A stretch of DNA of 64,000 bases from UBA964 sp037444685 (GTDB lineage: Bacteria > Pseudomonadota > Gammaproteobacteria > Steroidobacterales > Steroidobacteraceae), in assembly GCA_037444685.1 (NCBI GenBank), contig JBBILX010000008.1, positions 102,487 through 166,486 of the forward strand. Direction: 5' to 3'. Below the pieces are notes generated by a model. The model did no database searches and was not told the DNA's origin. It saw nothing but the letters and a program-made list of their open reading frames with translations. The translations under genes and the position numbers were made by a program. Below are positions 17,853-27,773 of the stretch, in pieces (position 1 is the first letter of the stretch; every line of letters starts with the position of its first letter).

Positions 17853-18750
17853 CGGCGTCGCGGATCGCGCGCTGCAGCGCGGCGTCTGGCAGTGGACCGC
17901 GGCCGGCCGCAAGGTTGTCGCGCAGGTTCGCCACCTTGCCCGTCGCCGGGATCACGCAGGTGACGGCCGGATGCGCGATTACGAACTTCAGCAGCAACTG
18001 CGCCCAGCTCGTGCAGCCGAGCTCGGCCGCGAAGCCGGGCAGCGGCCGGTCGCGCAACCGCGCGAAGACCTTGCCGTCGTCGAAGGCGCGGTTGATGAGC
18101 GTCGCGACGCCACGGTCGGCGCACAGCGGCAGCAGTCGCTCGGCGGCCTTCGGCGTGGTCGCCGAGTAGTTGATCTGCACGAAGTCGAGCGGCTCGCGCG
18201 CGACGACCGCGGCGACCTCGGCCTGCGCGGCCACCGTGAAGTGCGTGATGCCGATGTAGCGGATCCGACCCTCCTCCTTCCAGCGACGCAACGTGGCGAG
18301 ATGCGTGTCGAGATCGAGCAGGTTGTGGACCTGCATCAGGTCGATTCGCTCGCGCTTCAGGCGCTGCATCGAGCGTTCCATCTGCGCGATGCCTTCCTGC
18401 GCGCCCGAGGTCCAGACCTTGGTGGCGATGAACGCGCGCCGCTGCTGCGCCGGCGTCAGCACGTCACCGAGCACGACCTCGGCGGTCGAGTACATCGGCG
18501 AGGTATCGATCACCGTCGCGCCACCCTCGAAGAAAGCGCCGAGCACCTCGGCGAGCGGCGCGCGCTCGGCCGCTGCGGTGCCGACCTCGAACGGCCCGGA
18601 GGTGCCGAGCCCGATCACGGGCAGCGTCTCGCCGGTCGAAGGAATCGTGCGGCGGATCGCCGCGGTTGCGGTAGCGGCGAGTGCCGCCGGAGCACCGAGT
18701 GAAAGCGCCGCCGCCGCGGCGCCATAGCCAAGCAGTTCGCGTCGGTTCAT
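17842..18750 (-). CDS. Aldo/keto reductase with N-terminal export-like signal
   Basis: 302 aa. The N-terminus MNRRELLGYGAAAAALSLGA is signal-like, with an RR pair and an AAALAA region, so the protein may be exported through Tat. The AKR core follows: VIDTSPMYSTAEVVLGDVL with the catalytic Asp/Tyr, the Lys in AFIATKVWTSG, and IDLMQVHNLLDLDTH carrying the His. Family members reduce carbonyls with NADPH; a periplasmic AKR would need an unusual reductant, so the location is uncertain. The acyl-CoA dehydrogenase upstream is 25 bp away on the same strand. Confidence 0.87.
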   Translation of the reverse strand: MNRRELLGYGAAAAALSLGAPAALAATATAAIRRTIPSTGETLPVIGLGTSGPFEVGTAAAERAPLAEVLGAFFEGGATVIDTSPMYSTAEVVLGDVLTPAQQRRAFIATKVWTSGAQEGIAQMERSMQRLKRERIDLMQVHNLLDLDTHLATLRRWKEEGRIRYIGITHFTVAAQAEVAAVVAREPLDFVQINYSATTPKAAERLLPLCADRGVATLINRAFDDGKVFARLRDRPLPGFAAELGCTSWAQLLLKFVIAHPAVTCVIPATGKVANLRDNLAAGRGPLPDAALQRAIRDAVTG

Positions 18751-18775
18751 CGAAGCCTCCTTGCCTCCGCGACAC

Positions 18776-20551
18776 TCAGAGCAGCGCGGCGTCCATCTCG
18801 AGCACGCTCGCCGCCCCGCCGGTGACGACCCGCGCCTGGGCTTGTGCCTGCGGCAGCACGTGCAACGCATAGAAGCGCGCCGTCGCGACCTTGGCCTGCA
18901 TGAATTCTCGATCGGCTGCCCCGGACGCCAGATCCGCTGCCGCGATCGCAGCCGAGCGCGTCATCAGCCAACCACCGAGCACGACCCCGCAAAGCTTCAG
19001 ATAAGGCACCGACACCGCCGCACCGCACGCTGGATCGCTGGCCATCGAAGCGAGCAGTGCCGTCGTCGCCGCGCGCAGCGAGGCGACGGCTTCGAGAGTC
19101 TCCGCACGACCGACGGCCGACTCGGGCAGCGCCTCGATCTCGGTCTCGATGGCTGTGAGGAGCGCCGCCATCGTGGCACCGCGATCACGGCCGATCTTGC
19201 GGCCGATCAGATCATTCGACTGGATGCCGGTCGTTCCCTCGTAGATCGTCGTGATGCGCGCGTCGCGGAGGACCTGCGCGGCGCCGGTCTCCTCGATGAA
19301 ACCCATGCCGCCGTGCACCTGGATGCCGATCGAGGCGAGCTCGACGCCGGTCTCGGTGCACCAGCCCTTGACGATCGGAATCAGCAGTTCGCCGCGCGCC
19401 TTCGCGGCGGCGCGCTGCGTCGCGTCTGGATGCGCCGCAGCGAGGTCGAGCTGCAGCGCCGTGTACAGTGCCAGCGCCCGCATCGCCTCGATCTGCGACC
19501 GCATCGTCAGCAGCATGCGCTTGACGTCCGGGTGATGGGCGATCGGCAGCGGCTTGCCGTCCGAGGAAGCCACGGGCGGCTTGCCCTGGATGCGCGTGCG
19601 GCCCCACTCGGCAGCCTGCTGGTAGGCACGTTCGGCGACGGCATACCCCTCGAGCCCGACCGACAGCCGCGCCGCGTTCATCATGATGAACATGTACTCG
19701 AGACCACGGTTGGGCTCGCCCACCAGATAGCCGATCGCGCCGTCCTTCTGCCCGTAGGCGAGCACGGCCGTCGGGCTGCCGTGGATGCCGAGCTTGTGCT
19801 CGATCGAGATGCAGTGGACGTCGTTGCGGGCGCCTAGCGAGCCGTCCGCGTTGACGAGCACCTTCGGCACGATGAACAGCGAGATGCCCTTGACGCCCGG
19901 CGGCGCGCCCTCGATGCGCGCGAGCACCATGTGGATGATGTTCGGCGTCAGGTCGTGCTCACCGTAGGTGATGAAGATCTTCTGGCCGTACAGCCGGTAG
20001 TAATCGCCCTCGGGCACCGCACGCGTGCGGATCGCCGCGAGGTCCGACCCGGCCTGCGGCTCGGTCAGGTTCATCGTGCCGGTCCACTCGCCGCTGACCA
20101 TCTTCGGCAGGTAGAGCGCCTTCTGCGCGTCGGTGCCGGTCAGTTCGAGCGCCTCGATCGCACCCTGCGTCAGCATCGGGCAGAGCTTGAACGCGAGGTT
20201 CGAAGATGCCCAGAGTTCCTCGACGGCCGTGCCGATCACGGTCGGCGCGCCCTGACCACCAAAATGCGGGTCGGCACGCAGTGCGGGCCAGCCGCCCTCG
20301 ACGAACTGCCGGTAGGCCGCATCGAAGCCCGTCGGCGTTCGCACGCCCTCGGGGGTCCACTTCGCGCCTTCTCGGTCTGCGCTCTTCCAAAGCGGATCCA
20401 GGACATTTTCCGCGAACTTGCCGGCTTCCTGCAGGATCGTGTCGGCAAGATCTGCCGAATAATCTGAGAACGCAGCGCACCCTACCAACTGGCCGTCGTC
20501 GATGACTCGGTGCAGAACGAAGCTCAGGTCTTTGAGGGGTGCGCGATACAT
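18776..20551 (-). CDS. Acyl-CoA dehydrogenase (DmdC-like long form)
   Basis: 591 aa, the long ACAD form with an extra C-terminal domain. FAD/acyl-CoA signatures include GTMNLTEPQAGSDLAAIRTR and GFIEETGAAQVLRDARITT followed by IYEGTTGIQ. A probable catalytic Glu lies in IYEGTTG, as in this subfamily. It introduces a trans-2 double bond in an acyl-CoA, passing electrons to ETF. Members near this subfamily act on fatty acyl-CoAs or 3-methylmercaptopropionyl-CoA; the substrate is not predictable here. It is followed at 25 bp by the aldo/keto reductase and preceded by a LysR gene on the same strand. Confidence 0.93.
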   Translation of the reverse strand: MYRAPLKDLSFVLHRVIDDGQLVGCAAFSDYSADLADTILQEAGKFAENVLDPLWKSADREGAKWTPEGVRTPTGFDAAYRQFVEGGWPALRADPHFGGQGAPTVIGTAVEELWASSNLAFKLCPMLTQGAIEALELTGTDAQKALYLPKMVSGEWTGTMNLTEPQAGSDLAAIRTRAVPEGDYYRLYGQKIFITYGEHDLTPNIIHMVLARIEGAPPGVKGISLFIVPKVLVNADGSLGARNDVHCISIEHKLGIHGSPTAVLAYGQKDGAIGYLVGEPNRGLEYMFIMMNAARLSVGLEGYAVAERAYQQAAEWGRTRIQGKPPVASSDGKPLPIAHHPDVKRMLLTMRSQIEAMRALALYTALQLDLAAAHPDATQRAAAKARGELLIPIVKGWCTETGVELASIGIQVHGGMGFIEETGAAQVLRDARITTIYEGTTGIQSNDLIGRKIGRDRGATMAALLTAIETEIEALPESAVGRAETLEAVASLRAATTALLASMASDPACGAAVSVPYLKLCGVVLGGWLMTRSAAIAAADLASGAADREFMQAKVATARFYALHVLPQAQAQARVVTGGAASVLEMDAALL

Positions 20552-20593
20552 GCCGATTCCTTCGGACAGCGGGACTGAGTGGATCGCGAAATT

Positions 20594-21520
20594 CTATCGC
20601 GCCAGGGCCGGAACGATGTTTGCGGCCAGGAAATCGACGAGCGCCGTCACGCGGCGGTCCGTCGCGAGCTCGCCTCGGTATTCGGCGACCAGAGGTGCGG
20701 CGCCGGGCAGCTCCCAGTCGGCGAGTACCCTCGTCAGTTTGAATGTCGCGAGACCCTGCCGACAGAGAAACTCGGGCAGCAGACCGATGCCGACGCCCGC
20801 CGCCATCGCCGCATGGATCACCGCCGGATCGTCCGCCGCGAGCTTGGGCCTCACGGTGACTTCGGCGCGCCGCGACTGCTGGGAGAGCCGCATCAGATAG
20901 CTCGAGCCAGCGCCCTCGGGCGTCAGCAGGTCGTGCTGCTCGAGGTCCTCGGGACGCACCGGCAAGCCGCGTTTCTGCAGGTAAGCCGGCGTCGCCGCGA
21001 GCACGCGCGGCGGTGCGCCGAGTTCGCGCACGACGCGCCCCGGCGAGCCGCTGCTGCCGACCCGAATCTCGACGTCGGGTGGCGCCTCCTCGGGCGACGG
21101 CGCAGACGGGTCACCGAGCTCCAGCTCGAGCGCGATGTCGGTAAAGCGCTCGAGGAAACGCGGCACCAGCGGCGCGAGCAGCAGCCGGCCAAGGGCCGCC
21201 TCGGCGCGCACGCGCAGCGGCCCCTCGCGCTGGTGGTTCAGCCGGATCGCCTGCGCGCGCGTAGCCTCGGCCGCGGCGACGATCGCGAGACAGTCGGGCA
21301 GCAACTGCTCGCCGGCCGGGGTCAAACGGATCCGGCGCGTGGTGCGTGTCAGCAGCACGACACCGAGTGCGCGCTCGAGATCGGCTACCGCTCGGCTGAC
21401 CGCCGCCTTGGGCACCTTGAGCGCGCGCGCGGCGGCCGAGAAACCGTTGAGCTCGACGACCTTGGCGAACGTGGCCATCTGCGACGGAAGCCAGATTAGT
21501 CCGGATTTCGTTGATTCCAT
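20594..21520 (-). CDS. LysR family transcriptional regulator
   Basis: 308 aa from the ATG at 21520. The HTH at residues 13-72 includes VELNGFSAAARALKVPKAAV. The effector domain has the CrgA/AaeR-like pattern LLLAPLVPRFLERFTDIALE and GVGIGLLPEFLCRQGL. Alternative starts are at 21559 (13 more residues) and 21478. It is divergent from the DUF1993 gene and upstream of the acyl-CoA dehydrogenase, so either side could be its target. Confidence 0.88.
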   Translation of the reverse strand: MESTKSGLIWLPSQMATFAKVVELNGFSAAARALKVPKAAVSRAVADLERALGVVLLTRTTRRIRLTPAGEQLLPDCLAIVAAAEATRAQAIRLNHQREGPLRVRAEAALGRLLLAPLVPRFLERFTDIALELELGDPSAPSPEEAPPDVEIRVGSSGSPGRVVRELGAPPRVLAATPAYLQKRGLPVRPEDLEQHDLLTPEGAGSSYLMRLSQQSRRAEVTVRPKLAADDPAVIHAAMAAGVGIGLLPEFLCRQGLATFKLTRVLADWELPGAAPLVAEYRGELATDRRVTALVDFLAANIVPALAR

Positions 21521-21616
21521 CGAAGATGTGGGCAGCGATTGTTTCGTAGAAGATACCATCGAGCGGCGGAGGCGCGGCTACAATCGGGAGCCTCTCCCGC
21601 GAGCGGAGCCCAGACC

Positions 21617-22123
21617 GTGCCGCTGTCGACCTACCAGATGACCGTCGACCCGTTCATCCACATGCTGACAAACCTGCGCCAGATCCTCGCCAAGGCTGCG
21701 GTGCATGCCGAGGCGCACAAGCTCGACCCCGAAGTCCTCGAGCGCTCCCGGCTCGCGCCCGACATGTTCGCGCTCACCCGGCAGGTACAGCTCGCCTGCG
21801 ACTTCGCGAAGAACAGCGCGGCGCGACTTGTAGGACTCGAGCCGCCGCGCTTCGAGGACGTTGAAGTGCGCTTTCCGGAGCTGATCGACCGGGTCGACCG
21901 CACGCTCGCCTATCTGCGGACTCTGACGCCGGGGCAGTTCGAGGGCGCGGAGGCACGGCAGATCCGCGTGCCTCTGCGCACCCGCACGCTCGAGATGGAA
22001 GGGCTGCCGTTCCTGCAGAAGTGGGTGCTGCCGAACTTCTACTTCCACGTCACCACCGCCTACGCAATCTTGCGCCATCAGGGCGTCGAGCTCGGCAAGC
22101 AGGATTTCCTGGGCGGCATCTGA
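21617..22123 (+). CDS. DUF1993 family protein
   Basis: 168 aa from GTG 21617 (ATG 21638 is the alternative). It matches the DUF1993 pattern of helical DinB-like proteins: TVDPFIHMLTNLRQILAKA, LAPDMFALTRQVQLACDFAK and LPNFYFHVTTAYAILRHQGV ending in GKQDFLGG. Function is unknown; the DinB-like fold with conserved His suggests a metal site, which is inference. It leads a short group with a PNPOx-like flavoprotein and an aldo/keto reductase. Confidence 0.87.
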   Translation: MPLSTYQMTVDPFIHMLTNLRQILAKAAVHAEAHKLDPEVLERSRLAPDMFALTRQVQLACDFAKNSAARLVGLEPPRFEDVEVRFPELIDRVDRTLAYLRTLTPGQFEGAEARQIRVPLRTRTLEMEGLPFLQKWVLPNFYFHVTTAYAILRHQGVELGKQDFLGGI

Positions 22124-22150
22124 CGCACACCGCCGCGGGGTCACGCACCA

Positions 22151-22753
22151 ATGGGCAAGGTTCATGAAGGCATCTACACTGCGCTCGCGGGCTGGATCGC
22201 CGCGCAGCGGCTGTTCTTCGTCGCCACCGCGCCGTCGGGTGCCGCCGGGTACGTCAACTGCTCACCGAAGGGGGGCGACACGCTGCGCGTGCTCGGCCCG
22301 CGCGAGATCGCGTTCATGGATGGAGGCGGCTCCGGGGTCGAGACGATCTCGCACCTGCGCGACAACGGCCGGATCTGCGTGATGCTCTGCGCGTTCGAGG
22401 GCTCCGCGCGTATCCTGCGGCTGCACGGCCGCGGCGAAGTCGTCGATCCACTGCATGCGGATTTTGCCGCGCTGCTCGCGCGCTTCCCGCCCTGGCCGCT
22501 AGTGCGCGCGATTGTGCGGGTCCACGTCACGCGTGTAGCGGACTCCTGCGGCTATGGCGTGCCGCGGTACGACTACGTCGCCGAGCGGACCGAAACGGCT
22601 GAATATGTCGCGAAGGCCAGCGACGCGACGCTGCGCAGTCACCTGCTCGAGCACAACCGGCAAGGACTCGACGGCCTGCCGGCGCTGACACCGCAGGAGA
22701 TCGAGGCCGCCGTGATCCAGCGTCACCGGCCCGCAACCGGGGGATCCGCATGA
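22151..22753 (+). CDS. Pyridoxamine 5'-phosphate oxidase family protein
   Basis: 200 aa split-barrel flavin-binding protein. FFVATAPSGAAGYVNCSPKG and VMLCAFEGSARILRLHGRGE are the usual FMN-cradle segments. This subgroup is generally annotated as PNPOx-like without proven PNP oxidase activity; some bind F420, FMN or haem. Its stop overlaps the next gene (aldo/keto reductase) as ATGA, so the two are likely co-translated. Confidence 0.86.
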   Translation: MGKVHEGIYTALAGWIAAQRLFFVATAPSGAAGYVNCSPKGGDTLRVLGPREIAFMDGGGSGVETISHLRDNGRICVMLCAFEGSARILRLHGRGEVVDPLHADFAALLARFPPWPLVRAIVRVHVTRVADSCGYGVPRYDYVAERTETAEYVAKASDATLRSHLLEHNRQGLDGLPALTPQEIEAAVIQRHRPATGGSA

Positions 22754-23754
22754 CTGGCCTGCCGCGGCGCAGGCTCGGTCGTCAGGGTCTCGAGGTTTCC
22801 ACCATCGGCCTCGGCACGATGGGCATCACGGGCGTCGCCGGCATGCCGGAGATGTACGGCCCGGCCGATGTCGACGAGGGCATCGCAACGATCCACCGCG
22901 CGCTCGATCTCGGTGTCGACTTCTTCGACACGGCCGAGGTGTACGGCCCGTGGCGCAACGAGGAGATCCTGGGCCGGGCGCTGCGTGACCGACGCGAGCA
23001 GGCGATCATCGCGACCAAGTTCGGCTTCCGCATCGATGCCGAGGGCCGCATCAGCGGCGTGGACGGACGTCCGGAGAACGTACGCCGCGCGCTCGACGGC
23101 TGCCTGCGGCGGCTCGGCGTAGAGCACCTCGACCTCTGGTATCAGCACCGGCTCGACCGCGACGTGCCGATCGAGGAAACGGTCGGTGCGATGGCCGAGC
23201 AGGTACGTGCCGGCAAGGTGCGCTTCCTCGGGCTGTCGGAAGTCGGCGCTTCGACGCTGCGCCGCGCCCACGCCGTGCACCCGATCAGCGCGCTGCAGAG
23301 CGAGTATTCGCTCTGGGAGCGCAACATCGAGGGCGAAGTGCTCGACACCTGCCGCGAACTCGGCATCGGCATCGTGCCCTACAGTCCGCTCGGGCGCGGC
23401 TTCCTGACCGGTGCCGTCGGCGCCGCCGAGACGCTCGGCGAACGCGATTACCGCCGGCTCGATCCGCGCTGGCAGGCCGGCAACTTCGAGCGTAACCGGC
23501 GCATCGTGGCCGCGGTACGCGCGGTGGCGGCCCGGCATGGCGTCTCGGCCGCGCAGGTGGCGCTGGCCTGGCTGCTGTCACGCGGCGAGGACGTGGTACC
23601 GATCCCGGGCACGAAGCGCCGCCGGTGGCTCGAGGACAACGTCGGCTCGGTGACATTGCGGCTCAACCGCGCGGACCTCGCCGAGCTCGACGCCGTCGGC
23701 GAGGCCGCCGGCCCGCGGTATACCGAGCGAGCGATGGCGATGATCGACCGCTGA
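22750..23754 (+). CDS. Aldo/keto reductase (YakC/IolS-like)
   Basis: 334 aa cytosolic AKR. It has LGRQGLEVSTIGLGTMG at the start, DFFDTAEVYGPWRNEEILGR with the catalytic Asp and Tyr, IIATKFGFRID with the Lys, and DLWYQHRLDRDVPIEETVGA with the His. VVPIPGTKRRRWLEDN binds the NADPH 2'-phosphate. The family reduces aldehydes and ketones, often in detoxification. The gene overlaps the preceding flavoprotein gene and converges on the ABC ATPase gene with a 4-bp gap. Confidence 0.93.
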   Translation: MTGLPRRRLGRQGLEVSTIGLGTMGITGVAGMPEMYGPADVDEGIATIHRALDLGVDFFDTAEVYGPWRNEEILGRALRDRREQAIIATKFGFRIDAEGRISGVDGRPENVRRALDGCLRRLGVEHLDLWYQHRLDRDVPIEETVGAMAEQVRAGKVRFLGLSEVGASTLRRAHAVHPISALQSEYSLWERNIEGEVLDTCRELGIGIVPYSPLGRGFLTGAVGAAETLGERDYRRLDPRWQAGNFERNRRIVAAVRAVAARHGVSAAQVALAWLLSRGEDVVPIPGTKRRRWLEDNVGSVTLRLNRADLAELDAVGEAAGPRYTERAMAMIDR

Positions 23755-23758
23755 GACC

Positions 23759-24580
<822 letters not shown>

Positions 24581-24618
24581 GTCTGTCTCTCCATGCGGGC
24601 GGGCGCGGGCGGGCGCGG

Positions 24619-25845
24619 TCATTGCGAAATAGCCTCGACGGGATCGATGCGCGAGGCAGCGCGCGCGGGCCAGAGCGCCGCGAGGATGCTCGCCGCGGCA
24701 GCAAGCAGCAGCGCTGCGTCGTACTGACCGAGGCTCGGGTCGACCGGCAGGCGTCCGCCGGTCACCGTCGAGATGAGGATGCTGAAGCCGAAGCCGAGCA
24801 GGCAACCGATCACCGAGCCGATGATGCCGATCAGCGCGCCCTGCAGCATGAAGACCGACAGCACGAAGCGCTCGGAGATACCGAAGCTGCGCATGATGCC
24901 GATCTCGGGCCTGCGCCTGAACGTCGTGAGCAGCAGCGCGCTCGCGACCCCGACCACGATCGTGATCAGCGTGAACATCTTGATGATGTTGCCGGAGCTG
25001 CCCTGGCCCTCGAGCGCCTCGCGCAGCCGCTGGTTCTTGTCCATCCAAGCGGTGGCCTCGAGACCGGTCGTGTCGGCGAGCTGGCGCGCGACGGCGCGCG
25101 CCGCGTAGATGTCGGCGAGCTTGATCTCGATCTCGGTGATGCCCTCGGGCAGGTCGAACAGGACGCGCGCCGTGTCGAGGTTGACGAAAGCGAGGCGCGA
25201 GTCGAGCGAGTCGACGCCGGTCGCGTAGAGCGCGCGCACCGTGAGCGTGCGCTCACGCCCCTGGTCGCTGGCGACGTAGAGTGGCTGGCCGACGCGCAGG
25301 CCGAGATCGGCGGCGAGCTTGCGGCCGATCAGGATGTCGTTGATGCCGAGACGGGGCTCGCCGTCGACTATCGCCTCCTCGATCGGCGCGATCGCCGAGA
25401 GCCGGGAGGGTTCGACGCCCTTGAGCGTGACCGGCACCGTCTGCTGACCCCGCGACGCCAGCGCGGTGCCGAGGATGTTCAGCGACACGCCGGTAACCCC
25501 GGGGAGCGTGTCGATGACCTGTTCTGCGGTGCGCCACTGCCGAATCTGCGGCCGCCGCTCTAGCGAGCGCTGGGCCGCGACGAGGCGCTCAGCGCCATCT
25601 CGGGCGGGGGCCACGGCCGGCAGCGGACGCGCGGGCTCGATCGTCACGTGCGCGGAATTGCCGACTACACGCTGGATCTGGAACTCGGCGAGCCCGTTGA
25701 TCAGCGCGGCGTTGAACGTGAAGACGGTGACGGCAATCGCTACGCCGCCGATCAGCAGCGCGGACTGCAGCCGGTTCGACAGCAGGTAGCGCAGCGCGAC
25801 CTTCAGATCAAAGCGCACGGCGTGCCTCGCTACCGCGCGGCGCAT
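24619..25845 (-). CDS. ABC transporter permease, FtsX/MacB-type (DevC-like)
   Basis: 408 aa from ATG 25845, which overlaps the adaptor gene by 38 bp; ATG 25887 and GTG 25818 are alternatives. One TM near the N-terminus (LLIGGVAIAVTVFTFNAALI), a periplasmic domain of about 230 residues, and three C-terminal TMs including TIVVGVASALLLTTF form the FtsX/MacB type VII ABC exporter topology. It lacks a fused ATPase, so the separate downstream ATPase serves it. With the HlyD-type adaptor it resembles DevBCA-type exporters that push substrates out of the periplasm. Confidence 0.9.
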   Translation of the reverse strand: MRRAVARHAVRFDLKVALRYLLSNRLQSALLIGGVAIAVTVFTFNAALINGLAEFQIQRVVGNSAHVTIEPARPLPAVAPARDGAERLVAAQRSLERRPQIRQWRTAEQVIDTLPGVTGVSLNILGTALASRGQQTVPVTLKGVEPSRLSAIAPIEEAIVDGEPRLGINDILIGRKLAADLGLRVGQPLYVASDQGRERTLTVRALYATGVDSLDSRLAFVNLDTARVLFDLPEGITEIEIKLADIYAARAVARQLADTTGLEATAWMDKNQRLREALEGQGSSGNIIKMFTLITIVVGVASALLLTTFRRRPEIGIMRSFGISERFVLSVFMLQGALIGIIGSVIGCLLGFGFSILISTVTGGRLPVDPSLGQYDAALLLAAAASILAALWPARAASRIDPVEAISQ

Positions 25846-26950
25846 CGCCCCGCGGCAAGGATGCGAGATTGGTCGTCGGCGCGACATGCTCGCCGACGAG
25901 ATCGGGGCGCGGCTGGGCCAGCAGCCGCTGTCCGGGCGCGAGGCCAGCCGTCACGATCACCTTCTCGCTCGGCCACTCGATGAAGCTAACCGGCTTCTCG
26001 GCAACTCGGCCGTTCTCGACGACGAGCACCCGCGCGCCCCGCTCGCGGCCGAGGATCGCGCTGCGTGGCACGGTGATCGCCTCGGCACGTCGTTCGACGA
26101 TCAGGTTGATGTCGGCGGTGAGCCCGGAACGGAGGCCGTCGACGCGCTCGTCGAATCGCAGTCGCACCTTGGCGCCGCCCGTGCGCGGGTCCACCTTCGG
26201 CGACACATACGTGAGAGTGGCCGGCAGAGGCGCGCTGCGGCCCGCGACCAGGACGTCGGCCTTGAGGCCTTCGCGAACCTCGGCGAGGAACTGCTCGTCG
26301 ACGTCCGCCTCGACTTCGACGTCGGCGAGCGGCGCGATTTCGTAGATCACGGTGTTGGTCGTGACGACCTGGCCCGAGTCGACGGGCCGCGAGAGAACCA
26401 CGCCGGCGACGGGCGCGGTGAGTGTATTGTCGCGCAGGCGCGCGCCGGCTTCGCGCCGTGTCGCGTTCAGCCGCACGAGCTCGGCTTGTGCCTGGTCGAG
26501 TTCGAAGCGCGCGGTGTCGTACTCCTTGAGCGTCACGAGGCCGCGATCCTTTAGCTGCGAGATGCGCTCGAAGTTGCGCTGGGCCTCGGCCAGCGCGCGG
26601 GTCTGCGCAGCGATCTTCGAGTCCACTTCGTCGACCGCCGCGCGAGGTGCCTCGGCGTCGAGCTGCACCAGTAGCTCGCCGGCCTGCACCGTCTCACCCT
26701 CCTCCTTGGTGAGCCTGAGGATCTGCCCGCCCGTCTTCGGCACGATGTTCACGGTGACCTGCGGGCGCGTGCGGCCCGTGATCGCGAGGACCCGCTCGGC
26801 CGGGCCCGAGGCCACTTCGACCACGCCGACCGGGGTCGGCCGCGTGGCCCGCTGCCAGCCGAACACGGCTACCGCGAGCGCCAGCGCGCCGACGATGTAC
26901 CAGCGGTAGCGAGAGAAAAAGCCGTTCCTTTCCTGCGTCTCGAATGCCAT
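25808..26950 (-). CDS. HlyD/MacA-type periplasmic adaptor
   Basis: 380 aa anchored by one N-terminal TM (YIVGALALAVAVFGWQRA). The lipoyl half VNIVPKTGGQILRLTKEEGE, a coiled-coil hairpin at about 100-165, the second half LRDNTLTAPVAGVVLSRPVD, and a beta-barrel domain follow. It links the ABC permease to an outer-membrane channel, perhaps the TolC homologue at 3178 or another one. It is first in the adaptor-permease-ATPase operon and divergent from a TetR gene; an AT-rich operator-like region lies between them. Confidence 0.92.
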   Translation of the reverse strand: MAFETQERNGFFSRYRWYIVGALALAVAVFGWQRATRPTPVGVVEVASGPAERVLAITGRTRPQVTVNIVPKTGGQILRLTKEEGETVQAGELLVQLDAEAPRAAVDEVDSKIAAQTRALAEAQRNFERISQLKDRGLVTLKEYDTARFELDQAQAELVRLNATRREAGARLRDNTLTAPVAGVVLSRPVDSGQVVTTNTVIYEIAPLADVEVEADVDEQFLAEVREGLKADVLVAGRSAPLPATLTYVSPKVDPRTGGAKVRLRFDERVDGLRSGLTADINLIVERRAEAITVPRSAILGRERGARVLVVENGRVAEKPVSFIEWPSEKVIVTAGLAPGQRLLAQPRPDLVGEHVAPTTNLASLPRGDAPRGSEARRAL

Positions 26951-26992
26951 CTGCGCGTCCTTGAGGACCGACGTCCTTGTCGCTCGTTGAAA

Positions 26993-27020
26993 TAAATTAT
27001 TCCATGTGGTCTAATAAATC
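26993..27020. promoter_or_regulatory. Putative operator/promoter between the adaptor and tetR genes
   Basis: This AT-rich stretch inside a GC-rich region contains an imperfect dyad centred on CCATGTGG. Arms AATTATT and CTAATAAAT flank it. On the minus strand it reads TTATTAGACCACATGG, sharing TTATTAGAC with the site upstream of the first tetR (2425-2433). It lies about 45 bp from the adaptor start and within 40 bp of the tetR start. Confidence 0.4.
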
Positions 27021-27028
27021 AACATCTG

Positions 27029-27676
27029 ATGCCGGAAAGGCGAATGGGACGCACAGCCGGAGCACGCAACGCGGACTTCGAACAGCGCCGTAAGGCCCTG
27101 ATCGAAAAGGCGCGGGACCGGCTATCCGCGCAGCTCGGCTCGGCCCCGAGCTTTCGCGAGCTCGCCATCGCCTGCGGCGTCAGTGTGCCCACGCTGCGCC
27201 ATTACTTCGGCTCGCGCGAGTCGCTGATCAAGGCCGTTTTCGAGAGCGCCCTGCAGGGCGCCGCCGTGCACCTCAACCGCGTCCGCAACACCGATTCCGA
27301 GCGCGACGAGCTCGAACCGGCGATGGTCGCATTCCTGCACCGTGTCGTCCGCGGCTGGACCGCTGGGAATGTCGGCAGCCTGCATCGCATCGGCCTCGCC
27401 GAGGGGCTCCGCAATCCGCACACAGGCCTCGACTACCTCGTCGACGTGCTCGAGCCGACCCTGCAGGCGCTCGAGACCCGGCTGCGCACTTACGTCGAGC
27501 AGGGAGTGATCGTCGACTGTGACACGCGGCACGCGGGGCTGCTGCTGCTGTCGCCGATCCTGCTCGCGCTGCTCCATCAGCACGATCTCGGCGGCACGCG
27601 CTGCCGTCCGCTCGACATCGACACGCTGATCGCCGAGCACGTGCGTGTGTTCGCGCGCGCCTATCGGCGTCCCTGA
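27029..27676 (+). CDS. TetR family regulator divergent from the ABC exporter
   Basis: 215 aa (or 210 from the ATG at 27044). The HTH includes PSFRELAIACGVSVPTLRHY, ending in the family YFGSRESLIKAVF motif. The C-terminal domain is of the TetR_C type and gives no ligand clue. It is divergent from the adaptor-permease-ATPase operon with a 78-bp intergenic region that holds an AT-rich dyad. It is therefore the probable local repressor. Confidence 0.9.
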   Translation: MPERRMGRTAGARNADFEQRRKALIEKARDRLSAQLGSAPSFRELAIACGVSVPTLRHYFGSRESLIKAVFESALQGAAVHLNRVRNTDSERDELEPAMVAFLHRVVRGWTAGNVGSLHRIGLAEGLRNPHTGLDYLVDVLEPTLQALETRLRTYVEQGVIVDCDTRHAGLLLLSPILLALLHQHDLGGTRCRPLDIDTLIAEHVRVFARAYRRP

Positions 27677-27689
27677 CTCGCTGCGCCAC

Positions 27690-27715
27690 CTATTGCGCGG
27701 ATAGCCGATATCGAT
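27690..27715 (+). promoter_or_regulatory. OxyR-like binding site upstream of dps
   Basis: Three of four OxyR quarter-elements with exact spacing: CTAT, 7 bp, ATAG, 7 bp, CGAT (one mismatch to CTAT). The expected fourth element further upstream (27679-27682) is not conserved. The site ends at the first base of the putative -35 box, the usual position for activation by OxyR. Confidence 0.45.
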
Positions 27716-27744
27716 TGGTCCCGGATGCCGGGGCTGACTAAGAT
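27715..27744 (+). promoter_or_regulatory. Putative sigma70 promoter of dps
   Basis: TTGGTC at 27715-27720 and TAAGAT at 27739-27744 with an 18-bp spacer. This places transcription start about 25 bp before the dps ATG. The ribosome site GGGAGAG is near 27761-27767. Confidence 0.45.
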
Positions 27745-27773
27745 GGTCGGCAACGAGAACGGGAGAGCCGCCC

